Of a stretch of DNA of 38,116 nt, positions 15,428 to 23,280 are shown in pieces. Source of the DNA: an uncultured Collinsella sp. (GTDB lineage Bacteria; Actinomycetota; Coriobacteriia; Coriobacteriales; Coriobacteriaceae); contig CATYVQ010000017.1 of assembly GCA_958413895.1 (NCBI GenBank), forward strand, positions 1 through 38,116, in the 5' to 3' direction. The notes beneath the pieces were generated by a model that saw only the letters and a program-made list of their open reading frames with translations, was not told the DNA's origin and ran no database searches. Made by a program: the position numbers and the translations under genes. Each line of letters begins with the position of its first letter. The first letter of the stretch is position 1.

Positions 15428-16438
15428 CTACGCCCGTAGGTCTTTCACACTGGAACGCTCGACCAACACGCCCGAGACGAGCGTACGGCTTCTGGAGCTC
15501 GGGGCTTCCAGACCTGCGACGACCTCGTTAAGCGCACGGATGCCCAGCTCGCGGTGGCGAAACTTCACCGACGTCAGAATCGAGTTGGGAATCGTCTTGT
15601 AGAGCTCATCGTCGAAGCCAATCACGGACACGTCGTCGGGCACACTGAGCCCTTTGTCACGTAGAGCCATCATCACGCCGTTTGCCATACAGTCGTTAGC
15701 AGCGAGGACCGCCGTGCAATCGGGTTTATCGGCAAGAACAAGACCCGCGGCATAGCCACTATCCGCATTCCAATCGCCTTGCAGAGGCTCGGGCGGCTCA
15801 ATGCCACACGCCTCGAGTGCCGCACGCCAACCTTTCATACGGCACTGGCTCGACAGCGACTCTTTCTTACCCGAAACGAAGTACACGTTCTTGTGCCCGT
15901 GATTCAAGAAGTACTCGCACGCCATGCGCGCGCCACCCTCTTGATCGTCACTGACGGTGGAGCAGGTAGGATGCTCCATCGGTGTGATAATCACCGTCTT
16001 GAGGTCTTTCGGTGCCTCAAAGGTATCAAAGTCATCGACCATCTGGCGCAGGTTGAAAATCATGCCGTCGACGGGAAGCTGCGACATCCTACGTGCCGCA
16101 TCGGCAAGGGTCATCTTCTCCCCTGCGCGCTTCTTAATCATCGTGAGAGCAAAGCCTCGCTCTTCGGCGGCATCGGCGATACCGTCAATCATGTCCACGG
16201 CGCCGCCCGACAAGTGGAACATCACCACGCCGATACACCCGTAACGGCCCAACTTGAGTGAACGCGCGGCAAAGTTCGCCCGGAACCCAAGCTCCTCCAT
16301 GGCCGCATGGACCCTATCGCGTGTCGACTCTCGCACGCTATCAGGCTCGTTGATTACGCGCGACACCGTCTTGAGAGAAACGCCCGCGGCAATCGCCACA
16401 TCGTTCATCGAGACGTTTTTCTTGTCCATCGTTGCCAC
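15428..16438 (-). CDS. LacI-family transcriptional repressor, cassette 3
   Basis: A regulator of about 336 residues with a LacI helix-turn-helix (VSMNDVAIAAGVSLKTVSRV), hinge FAARSLKLGRY and an effector-binding core ending LVERSSVKDLRA. It diverges from EIICB-3. I prefer a GTG start at 16438, with GGAG five bases upstream, over the ATG at 16429, which has no ribosome site at the right distance; the longest frame starts at 16507. Its presumed operators at 16569-16609 include the only perfectly symmetric site of the three cassettes. The recognition helix (SLKT) differs from cassettes 1 and 2. Confidence 0.86.
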   Translation of the reverse strand: MATMDKKNVSMNDVAIAAGVSLKTVSRVINEPDSVRESTRDRVHAAMEELGFRANFAARSLKLGRYGCIGVVMFHLSGGAVDMIDGIADAAEERGFALTMIKKRAGEKMTLADAARRMSQLPVDGMIFNLRQMVDDFDTFEAPKDLKTVIITPMEHPTCSTVSDDQEGGARMACEYFLNHGHKNVYFVSGKKESLSSQCRMKGWRAALEACGIEPPEPLQGDWNADSGYAAGLVLADKPDCTAVLAANDCMANGVMMALRDKGLSVPDDVSVIGFDDELYKTIPNSILTSVKFRHRELGIRALNEVVAGLEAPSSRSRTLVSGVLVERSSVKDLRA

Positions 16439-16511
16439 TGCTTCTCCACTCGGTTCTCTATCGCTTGTTTTTTGCGTTCTAGCATACACTACCTGCCCGA
16501 CTGACAAATCA

Positions 16512-16545
16512 ACCGTTTACCGGACAATATCGACCACTCACCCGT
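16512..16545. promoter_or_regulatory. Paired 21-base-period motif, cassette 3 copy
   Basis: ACCGTTTACCGGAC starts at 16512 and ACCACTCACCCGT at 16533, exactly 21 bases apart, in the lacI-3/EIICB-3 intergenic region. Confidence 0.45.
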
Positions 16546-16568
16546 ATATCCTTGTTGCTCTTTCAAAA

Positions 16569-16609
16569 ATGTCTTACGTTGTCATTAACGAAATGACAAC
16601 GTTGTCATT
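16569..16609. promoter_or_regulatory. LacI-type operators 3b and 3a
   Basis: AATGACAACGTTGTCATT (16592-16609) is a perfect 18-base palindrome. ATGTCTTACGTTGTCATT (16569-16586) repeats its right half exactly, 23 bases upstream. The tandem layout matches cassette 2. Binding by the cassette 3 LacI protein is inferred. Confidence 0.65.
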
Positions 16610-16713
16610 TCGCAATGCCTCCCTTAAGCAGGAAGGCTTCCGGGCAGTCCTGACCATCCATCGACGACCAGTTCCATCCACATGCATCGCGCATCAAGTA
16701 GTAAAGGAGCTCT

Positions 16714-18471
16714 ATGGACGCCATCGTAAAGATGCTCGAAAAGCATCAGCCGTTCTTTGAGAAGATCTCGAGGAACATATACCTCCAGGCCATCAAGGAC
16801 GGATTCCTTGGGTGCATGCCCATTGTCCTCACCTCTTCGATCTTTCTGCTCATTGCCACCCTTCCCGGCGTAGTCGGCGTCACGCTGCCCCAGCCGCTCA
16901 TCGACTGGTGCAACAAGCTCTACAACTTCACCATGGGCGTCATGGGCATCATGGTTGCCGGCACCACTGCCAAGAACTTCACGGCATCCATGAACCGTCG
17001 TATGCCCGCCGGCAAAGTGCTCAACGACGGTTCCACCATGGTGGCCGCCCAGTGCAGCATGCTGCTGCTCGCAGTCACGCAGTTCACCACCAAGTTCAAC
17101 GGCTCCGAACTTTCGGTCTTCGATTGCACCAGCATGGGCACGCGCGGTTTGTTCTCGGCCTATATCGCCGCGTTCATTACCGTGTGGGTCTATAAATTCT
17201 GCGTCTCGCGCGATCTGACCATTAAGCTGCCCAAGGAGGTCCCGGGCGCCATCGCTCAGAACTTCCGCGACATCATCCCCTTTGGCGGTGCTGTCATCAT
17301 CTGCGGCATCATCGATGTCGTCGTGCGCAACCTCATGGGCGTTCCGTTCTCCGAGCTGCTTATCAAACTGCTCTCCCCGCTCTTCACCGCTGCAGAAACC
17401 TATCCTGGCCTTATCCTTATCCAGGCAGCCACCGCGTTCTTCTGGTTTATCGGCGTCCACGGCCCCTCGATCGTCCAGCCGGGCATCGACCCCATCCGTC
17501 TTGCCAACCAGGCCGAAAACCTGCAGGTTCTGCTGGCAGGCGGCCACCCCGCCCACTCCCTCACCTTTAACATGTCGCTCGTGGGTGAGTTCGGCGGCAC
17601 CGGCGCCACGTTCATCGTGCCGCTTCTGCTGATTCTCTTTATGAAGTCCAAGCAGCTCAAAGCCGTCGGCAAGGCCTCGATCGTTCCTGTTGCCTTCGCC
17701 GTCAACGAACCGCTGCTCTTTGGCGCGCCGATGATCCTTAACCCCTACATGCTCATCCCCTTTGTTGCCGCCGGCTGCGTCAACGTGAGTGTTGCCAAGT
17801 TCTTTATCGATAACGTGGGCATGAACGGCTTCTCCTTCGTGGTGCCTTGGGCTACCCCTGCCCCCATCGGCATCTTCATCACCACGAACTTCCAGCTTAT
17901 TGCCCTGGTATTTGTCGCGATCATCATCTTGCTGGACGCCATCATCTACCTGCCGTTCTTGAAGGCATACGATAAGCTGCTCTGCGACCAGGAGGCCGAG
18001 CGCGCCGCCGAGCTGGGTCTTGAGTCCGATGGTGCTGCCGTCATCGCCCCCAACGCCTCTGCGCCCGTTGTCGAGCAGACTACCGCTGTCGCCGACAGCA
18101 AGCCTGTCGCCGATCAGCCCGAGCCCGCCGCCGAAGTATCCGCCAAGAAGGATGTCGATGGCCTGAAGGTCCTCGTCCTGTGCGCCGGCGCCGGCACCTC
18201 TGCCATGCTCGCCAACGCCATCAAGGAAGGTGCCGCACAGACCGGAGAGAACATCGCTTCCTCCGCAGGCGCCTATGGCCAGCACACTGCCATCATGGAT
18301 CAGTACGACGTCATCGTGCTTGCCCCGCAGGTCCGTAGCTACTACAACGACATGAAGGCCGACACCGATCGTCTGGGCATTAAGCTGCTCGCCCCGCGCG
18401 GCAAGGAATATATCGACCTAACCCGCGACCCCGCCGGCGCCATCAAGTGGCTCCGCGAGAACCTCGACTAG
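16714..18471 (+). CDS. lacE: PTS lactose-type EIICB, cassette 3
   Basis: A 585-residue EIICB permease with the GVHGPS and NEPLLF motifs in EIIC, a Pro/Ala/Glu linker near 430-480, and EIIB Cys490 in LCAGAGTSA. It transports and phosphorylates a beta-galactoside-like sugar using a separate EIIA, probably LacF. AAAGGAG precedes the ATG. The N-terminus (KNIYLQAIKDGF-type) and the EIIB tail (IVLAPQVRSYY) make it a sister of the broken EIICB-2 rather than of EIICB-1. It is followed after 75 bases by lacG-3. With EIICB-2 frameshifted, this may be the only working copy of that subtype. Confidence 0.9.
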   Translation: MDAIVKMLEKHQPFFEKISRNIYLQAIKDGFLGCMPIVLTSSIFLLIATLPGVVGVTLPQPLIDWCNKLYNFTMGVMGIMVAGTTAKNFTASMNRRMPAGKVLNDGSTMVAAQCSMLLLAVTQFTTKFNGSELSVFDCTSMGTRGLFSAYIAAFITVWVYKFCVSRDLTIKLPKEVPGAIAQNFRDIIPFGGAVIICGIIDVVVRNLMGVPFSELLIKLLSPLFTAAETYPGLILIQAATAFFWFIGVHGPSIVQPGIDPIRLANQAENLQVLLAGGHPAHSLTFNMSLVGEFGGTGATFIVPLLLILFMKSKQLKAVGKASIVPVAFAVNEPLLFGAPMILNPYMLIPFVAAGCVNVSVAKFFIDNVGMNGFSFVVPWATPAPIGIFITTNFQLIALVFVAIIILLDAIIYLPFLKAYDKLLCDQEAERAAELGLESDGAAVIAPNASAPVVEQTTAVADSKPVADQPEPAAEVSAKKDVDGLKVLVLCAGAGTSAMLANAIKEGAAQTGENIASSAGAYGQHTAIMDQYDVIVLAPQVRSYYNDMKADTDRLGIKLLAPRGKEYIDLTRDPAGAIKWLRENLD

Positions 18472-18485
18472 TTCCTCCCTCTGTT

Positions 18486-18512
18486 GGTGCCCGGATCCCC
18501 AGTTCGGGCACC
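18486..18512 (+). terminator. Hairpin between EIICB-3 and lacG-3
   Basis: GGTGCCCG (18486-18493) pairs with CGGGCACC (18505-18512). No long T-run follows. Same position as the hairpin in cassette 1. Confidence 0.5.
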
Positions 18513-18546
18513 TCTCCATATTCGTATTCCACAGAAAGGATGACTC

Positions 18547-19968
18547 ATGACCAACCCCATGCAGTTCCCCGACGGCTTTGTGTTTGGCGGCGCCACCGCT
18601 GCTTACCAGGTTGAGGGCGAGACCCGTACGCACGGCAAGGGCAAAGTGCCCTGGGACGATTTCCTGGCTGCTCAGGGTCGCTTCTCCCCCGACCCCGCAA
18701 GCGATTTCTACAACAAGTATCCGGTCGATATCGACCTGTGCCAGCGCTTCGGCATTAACGGTATTCGCGTCTCCATCGCTTGGAGCCGTATCTTCCCCAG
18801 TGGCACCGGCGAGATTAACCCCGAGGGCGTCGCTTTCTATCACGAGCTTTTCGCCACCTGCAACAAAGCTGGCGTTATCCCCTATGTCACGCTCGATCAC
18901 TTTGACACGCCCGAGGCCTTCTACCAGGATGGCGGCGAGGGCTTCTTGACGCGCACGACCATCGATGCCTTCGTCGAGTACGCCAAGTTCTGCTTTGCCG
19001 AGTTCACCGAGGTCAAGCACTGGTTTACCTTTAACGAGATTCCCGCAACCGCCGAGGGCAGCTTTATCGTCGGCAACTGGCCGCACGGCGAGAAGTATCG
19101 CCTGGACAAGGCCTTCCAGCTTATGCACAACATGATGGTGGCCCACGCCAAGGCCGTCGTCGCCTTCCATGAAGGCGGCTTTGAGGGCGAGATCGGCATT
19201 GTCCAGAACCTGGAGCCCAAGTATCCCCTCGACCCCAACAACGCCGCTGACTGCGAGGCAGCTCGCATGGCCGACGTCATCAACAACCGCTGGGTGCTTG
19301 ATGCCACCTTCCGCGGCCACTATGCAGCCGACACCATGGAAGCCGCGACCAAGCTTGCCCATATCGCCGGCGGCGAGCTCGACGTTCGCGATGAGGACAT
19401 CGCCGCGCTGACCGCCGCGCTCCCCTACAACGATTGCCTGGGCGTCAACACCTACAAGTGCCAGTTCCTGCGTGCCGCCGAGGGCGAAAACGACATCAAC
19501 CACAATGGCACCGGCGACAAGGGCTCCTCGCGCTGGTTCCTCAAGGGCGTTGGCGAGGCATGCGTGCGCGAAGGCGTACCCACCACCGATTGGGACTGGA
19601 TTATCTATCCCGAGGGCCTCTACGACCTGCTGCTTCGCATTAAGAACGATTACCCCAACTACAAGAAGATTTACATCACCGAGAACGGCATGGGCTATAA
19701 GGACGACTTCGAGGACGGCTTTATCGATGACGCCCCTCGTATCGACTACATGCGCCAGCATCTCGCGTGGATCCTCAAGGCGATTGACGGCGGCGTGAAC
19801 GTCGACGGTTACTTTGTGTGGTCGCTGCAGGACCAGTTCTCCTGGACCAACGGCTATAACAAGCGCTATGGCCTGTTCTACATCGACTTTGAGACCCAGA
19901 AGCGCTATCCCAAGGCGAGCGCGTACTGGTACAAGAACGTCGCAGAGACCGGCCTGCTCATGGCCTAA
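18547..19968 (+). CDS. lacG: 6-phospho-beta-galactosidase (GH1), cassette 3
   Basis: A 473-residue LacG-type family 1 enzyme with acid/base Glu164 in TFNEI, nucleophile Glu379 in ITENG and the phosphate loop Ser432, Lys439, Tyr441 in FSWTNGYNKRYG; Trp433 favours 6-phospho-galactosides. It is the closest paralogue of lacG-1 (shared FGGATAAYQVEGETRTHGKGK), while its partner permease is closer to EIICB-2, so the modules look shuffled. GAAAGGA precedes the ATG. It is the last gene of cassette 3, ended by a strong terminator. Confidence 0.9.
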   Translation: MTNPMQFPDGFVFGGATAAYQVEGETRTHGKGKVPWDDFLAAQGRFSPDPASDFYNKYPVDIDLCQRFGINGIRVSIAWSRIFPSGTGEINPEGVAFYHELFATCNKAGVIPYVTLDHFDTPEAFYQDGGEGFLTRTTIDAFVEYAKFCFAEFTEVKHWFTFNEIPATAEGSFIVGNWPHGEKYRLDKAFQLMHNMMVAHAKAVVAFHEGGFEGEIGIVQNLEPKYPLDPNNAADCEAARMADVINNRWVLDATFRGHYAADTMEAATKLAHIAGGELDVRDEDIAALTAALPYNDCLGVNTYKCQFLRAAEGENDINHNGTGDKGSSRWFLKGVGEACVREGVPTTDWDWIIYPEGLYDLLLRIKNDYPNYKKIYITENGMGYKDDFEDGFIDDAPRIDYMRQHLAWILKAIDGGVNVDGYFVWSLQDQFSWTNGYNKRYGLFYIDFETQKRYPKASAYWYKNVAETGLLMA

Positions 19969-19990
19969 CTTCAGCCGCGCATCCCCTGTC

Positions 19991-20037
19991 GGCCGCATGC
20001 GAATCCCTCCACGGGTTCGCATGCGGCCTATTTTTTT
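19991..20037 (+). terminator. Terminator of cassette 3
   Basis: GGCCGCATGCGAA (19991-20003) pairs perfectly with TTCGCATGCGGCC (20016-20028), then TA and seven T. A textbook intrinsic terminator. Confidence 0.92.
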
Positions 20038-20055
20038 GCTCGGCCCGTGCAGGCC

Positions 20056-20201
20056 GTTTGTCTCGATTTGTAACATCTAGCAGGGATTTTCAATCCTAAC
20101 TGTTATAGATTTAGACGAACGGGCGACCAGGGCTGAAAGATCTCAATCTGTAACACGTAGCCGAGTTTTTCGATCCCAACTGTTACAGATTGAGACGATT
20201 C
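20056..20201 (+). repeat. Palindromic 65-base repeat array C (2 copies)
   Basis: Copy C1 (20056-20120) keeps the 20-25-20 layout but its arms carry several mismatches. Copy C2 (about 20141-20201) is well paired, with TCTCAATCTGTAACA against TGTTACAGATTGAGA. Period is 80 bases. It begins 19 bases after the terminator T-run, as in arrays A and B, and stands before the toxin-antitoxin operon. Confidence 0.85.
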
Positions 20202-20227
20202 GACGGTACCGGTCGCTTGGACACGCC

Positions 20228-20245
20228 GTGGTACAATTATGCCAC
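20228..20245 (+). promoter_or_regulatory. Promoter/operator of the toxin-antitoxin operon
   Basis: GTGG-N10-CCAC (20228-20245) surrounds a TACAAT -10-like box at 20232-20237. AAAGGAGG follows before the ATG at 20264. The palindrome over the -10 would suit antitoxin autorepression. No convincing -35 is visible. Confidence 0.4.
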
Positions 20246-20263
20246 GACGCAAAGGAGGTACCC

Positions 20264-20530
20264 ATGTCCGCTTGTGTGCCCGTCCGAGACATGAAGGACA
20301 CTGCCACATTCACCGCACTTGTTGAGTCTGAGCGCGACGTCACCGTAACTAAGAACGGCTACGAGGCCATGCACTGCATCAGCAGCGACCAGTATCGCCT
20401 CATGCAAGAAGAAATCGCCAAGGCAAAACTGCTGTCTCGTATGATGTTGGCAGAAGACGAAATATCGCAAGGCGACTACAGCGACTACGACTCCTTCGCG
20501 ACCGCGATACGAGACAAATATGACCTATAA
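20264..20530 (+). CDS. Antitoxin, Phd/YefM-like
   Basis: An 88-residue acidic protein resembling Phd/YefM-type antitoxins: an N-terminal segment (VPVRDMKDTATFTALV) followed by a short VTKNGYEAMHCIS strand of the DNA-binding fold, then a variable acidic tail that would bind the toxin. The ATG at 20264 with AAAGGAGG is clearly better than the upstream in-frame start at 20228. It overlaps the toxin gene by 11 bases, typical of translational coupling in type II modules. A precise family needs a profile search. Confidence 0.8.
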   Translation: MSACVPVRDMKDTATFTALVESERDVTVTKNGYEAMHCISSDQYRLMQEEIAKAKLLSRMMLAEDEISQGDYSDYDSFATAIRDKYDL

Positions 20531-20825
20531 CGTCGTTATACTCAAAAGCGCGCGATATGAGTACGAGAGTATCGTCGGGTACCTTGCTCAAATCCTCAAG
20601 AATCCGCGTGCAGCAGGCAATTTTGTCGCTGAGTTTGAATATCAGCTTGATCTGCTTCGCGAGCAGCCGCTCCTACGTCCCCTCTCGCACATGCAAGAGC
20701 TGGCGGCACGTAATTACCGATCGTTTCCCGTCAACAATTACGTGTGCCTTTACAAGTTTGAGCACGAAACAATCCATATCGCCCACATCTTTCATCAGTC
20801 AAAGGACTACGCCCGCCTGGTCTAG
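20520..20825 (+). CDS. Toxin, RelE/ParE superfamily
   Basis: A 101-residue protein with the RelE/ParE pattern: an N-terminal strand (YNVVILKSARYEYESIVGYL), a helical hairpin with LLREQPLLRPLS, then RNYRSFPVNNYVCLYKFE and HIAHIFHQSKDYARLV strands at the C-terminus. RelE members cut mRNA at the ribosome and ParE members poison gyrase; the sequence alone does not say which applies here. It starts inside the antitoxin gene. The pair sits between the cassette 3 repeat array and the DeoR gene. Confidence 0.82.
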   Translation: MTYNVVILKSARYEYESIVGYLAQILKNPRAAGNFVAEFEYQLDLLREQPLLRPLSHMQELAARNYRSFPVNNYVCLYKFEHETIHIAHIFHQSKDYARLV

Positions 20826-20935
20826 CCCACAAGCTGAATACTTGGCCCGAGCGCATATACATGTCATTCTGCGCGTCATTGTGAAGCGATAATCCCCGCG
20901 CCGGCAGGGAGCAGAAGTATCGTCTGCAGCGTTAG

Positions 20936-21700
20936 CTAGCAGATGACCCGCGTGTGCTCCTCGATGGCAGTGCGGTCCTCGGCAGCGATACCCGGCTCGC
21001 ACACCACGGCGTCCAAATTGTCCAGGCGACAGAAGGTGTAGAAGTCGCGCTTGCCGATCTTGCTGGAGTCGGCGATCAGATAGCGCGAGTCGGCCTTGCT
21101 AAAGGCGAGCTGCTGGATACGACCCTCATCCATATTGGACGTAGACACGTCACCATCCAGAATGCCGTTGGCGCCGATAAACGCCGCGTCGATTCCCAGC
21201 GCGCGCAGGGTATCCTCGGCCGTGGGGCCCACAAAAGCGGCGGTGCGGCGGCGGTACATGCCGCCCACCAGGCACAGTTCGCAATCCTCACGCGCCTCGA
21301 GCAGGCTAAAAACCGAAAGCGAATTGGTCACGATACGCAGGCGAAACGCTGGCAGCATCGAGGCCATCTTCTCAACCGTGGTGCCCGTACCCAAAAAGAT
21401 GGTCGAGCCTTCCTCGATAAGCTCCACAGCACGGCGCGCAATCTGCAGCTTTTCCTCGGCATGCTTAGTGCGCTTTTCGCTGTGCGAATACTCATGGCGC
21501 AACATAGCGTGTGGACGACCTTGCGCACTACGGGCGCCGCCGTGCACGCGCTCGATCTCGCCTAGGCTCGCAAGCTCCTCAAGATCGCGTCGAATCGTCA
21601 TATCCGAGACGCCTAACGCATCGGAAATCTCTTTAACCGAGACCGTTCCCTGTTCCTCGAGCAGCTGCCGAACCTTATCCTGTCGCTCCGCTTTAATCAC
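20936..21700 (-). CDS. lacR: DeoR-family transcriptional regulator (LacR-like)
   Basis: A 254-residue DeoR/GlpR-type repressor with an N-terminal winged helix-turn-helix (VSVKEISDALGVSDMTIRRDLEEL) and a C-terminal phosphosugar-sensing domain (FLGTGTTVEKM, IVTNSLSVFSLL, GANGI). I chose a GTG at 21700, with GAGGA six bases upstream, giving the usual start IKAERQDKVRQLL; the longer frame from 21727 has no ribosome site. LacR of lactic-acid bacteria belongs here and responds to tagatose-6-phosphate. The GAACA repeats in front of this gene also occur at lacA and lacF, so it is a good candidate for the lac regulator. The lacR name is inferred. Confidence 0.8.
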   Translation of the reverse strand: MIKAERQDKVRQLLEEQGTVSVKEISDALGVSDMTIRRDLEELASLGEIERVHGGARSAQGRPHAMLRHEYSHSEKRTKHAEEKLQIARRAVELIEEGSTIFLGTGTTVEKMASMLPAFRLRIVTNSLSVFSLLEAREDCELCLVGGMYRRRTAAFVGPTAEDTLRALGIDAAFIGANGILDGDVSTSNMDEGRIQQLAFSKADSRYLIADSSKIGKRDFYTFCRLDNLDAVVCEPGIAAEDRTAIEEHTRVIC

Positions 21701-21730
21701 GATGAGTCCTCGCTGTTCCACGCTCACGTC

Positions 21731-21750
21731 AATTCAAACAATAACGAACA
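21731..21750 (-). promoter_or_regulatory. Candidate DeoR operator (autoregulatory)
   Basis: AATTCAAACAATAACGAACA lies 30 bases upstream of the DeoR start and matches 5301-5320 upstream of lacF at 16 of 20 positions. Confidence 0.45.
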
Positions 21751-21905
21751 AATTGTATCAGACCCGCGCGCGTCAAAAATGAACGCCCGCACAGCTCCAA
21801 TCATCACTTTTTTGAGAAAAATACCCCCTGCTTTAGTGGGGTGTAGTGATAATCTCGCCTGTTCGCGCTACAGTTTGTCGGAAATACCTCGATGTTAGGA
21901 ACCAA

Positions 21906-22958
21906 ATGATCACTTCCGAGCTTTTCGGCACCGCGCCGTGCGGTACCCCCGTTCATCGTTACACCCTCAACGGGCCCGAGATCTGCGTTCGCATTATGGA
22001 CTATGGCGCCACCGTGCTGGGTATCGATGTGCCCGACATTCCCGGCAACGTGCGCGATGTGGTGCTGGGCTTCGATAAGCTCGAGGATTACTTTGACAAC
22101 CCCGCCTGCTTTGGCGCGACCATCGGCCCCGTGGCAAACCGCACCGCGGGCGCCACAATCACCATCGACGGCACGGACTGGCATATGCCGGCCAACGAAG
22201 GCGTCAACAACCTGCACAGCGATCTTGAGCACGGCCTGCACAAGCGCGTATGGGATGTTGAGCTCGACGATGTCCACAATGCCGTGCGCATGACCACCTC
22301 GCTTGAGGATGGCGAGCTGGGTCTTCCCGGCAACCGCACCTTTACAGCCGTGTTCACCGTGACGCGCGCCGGCGTCTTTCGTATCGAGTATGGCTGCGAG
22401 AGCGACCGTGCCACCTACGTGTCCATGACCAACCACACGTACTTTAACCTTGCCGGTCATAACGCCGGCATGGACTGTGAGCACTTCTTTGTTGCTAACG
22501 CTGCTCACTACCTGCCCATTAACGAGCAGAACATCCCCACCGGCGAGATTGCTCCGGTCGAGGGAACGCCGTTTGACTTTCGCGAGCTGCGCCCCGTCGC
22601 TCCCGGCATGGAGGCCGACGATCCGCAGATTAAGCAGGCCCGTGGCTACGATCACTGTCTGTGCATCGATAGCTATCAGTACGGCCGTAATCTGCGCCGC
22701 GCGATGCATGTTGAGGAGATGTGGACCGGTCGTGAGCTGGACTACTACACCACCGCCCCGGGCGTGCAGCTCTACACCGGCAACTGGCTGGGCGACGAGC
22801 ACGCCAAGGACGATGCCAACTATGGCTGGGGTGCCGGCTTTGCCCTCGAGGCAGAAATGTACCCCGACACGCCGCACCAGCCGCTGTTCCCGCAGGGCAT
22901 TGTGGGCCCGGGTCACCCCTACAGCAATGTGATCGAATACCACTTTATGAGGCACTAA
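21906..22958 (+). CDS. galM: Aldose 1-epimerase (galactose mutarotase)
   Basis: A 350-residue mutarotase that interconverts alpha and beta anomers of galactose or glucose. Motifs include the N-terminal MDYGATVLGIDVPD, PVANRTAGA, and the TNHTYFNLAGH histidine segment, with the likely catalytic glutamate in GFALEAEMYPD near the C-terminus. The length suits canonical GalM, unlike the shorter LacX-type proteins at 1239 and 25929. TTAGGAA precedes the ATG at 21906; the in-frame start 60 bases upstream lacks a ribosome site. It is divergent from the DeoR gene and has its own terminator. Confidence 0.9.
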   Translation: MITSELFGTAPCGTPVHRYTLNGPEICVRIMDYGATVLGIDVPDIPGNVRDVVLGFDKLEDYFDNPACFGATIGPVANRTAGATITIDGTDWHMPANEGVNNLHSDLEHGLHKRVWDVELDDVHNAVRMTTSLEDGELGLPGNRTFTAVFTVTRAGVFRIEYGCESDRATYVSMTNHTYFNLAGHNAGMDCEHFFVANAAHYLPINEQNIPTGEIAPVEGTPFDFRELRPVAPGMEADDPQIKQARGYDHCLCIDSYQYGRNLRRAMHVEEMWTGRELDYYTTAPGVQLYTGNWLGDEHAKDDANYGWGAGFALEAEMYPDTPHQPLFPQGIVGPGHPYSNVIEYHFMRH

Positions 22959-22986
22959 ACGCACAGCGCAATATATCGCACAGTAG

Positions 22987-23016
22987 CGCCCGCCGGCACC
23001 GCCGACGGGCGTTTTT
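22987..23016 (+). terminator. Terminator of galM
   Basis: CGCCCGCCGGC (22987-22997) pairs with GCCGACGGGCG (23001-23011) with one wobble, followed by TTTTT. Confidence 0.85.
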
Positions 23017-23060
23017 CATCTTTTGGGCTCATTTTCGCTGTGACTGTATGAGTGACATAT

Positions 23061-23215
23061 CAAAACTATGCCCATTTACTACGTTTAGTCCGGGATGCTC
23101 GACCATGCACCGGTTTTTGTTAAATTCGCGAGCCGTCTACCTGCGGTTTTATTTTTCTCAAATTCGACATGCTCGGCGATAGCCGATCAAACGTAGTAAA
23201 CGGACATAGTTTTTG
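23061..23215. repeat. 155-base element with 26-base inverted ends
   Basis: The left end CAAAACTATGCCCATTTACT-ACGTTT (23061-23086) is matched by the reverse complement of 23189-23215, with two substitutions and one extra T. The interior has two loose copies of ATGCTCG and AAATTCG but no ORF. It fills most of the 321-base gap between galM and the orphan EIIB. No target-site duplication is obvious. It may be a MITE-like element. Confidence 0.65.
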
Positions 23216-23280
23216 ACGGGCGGCATCGCGCGCGTCCCTCGCAAGGGCAAAATGATCCGTTTTCCTCCGTCCCCAAGGGA

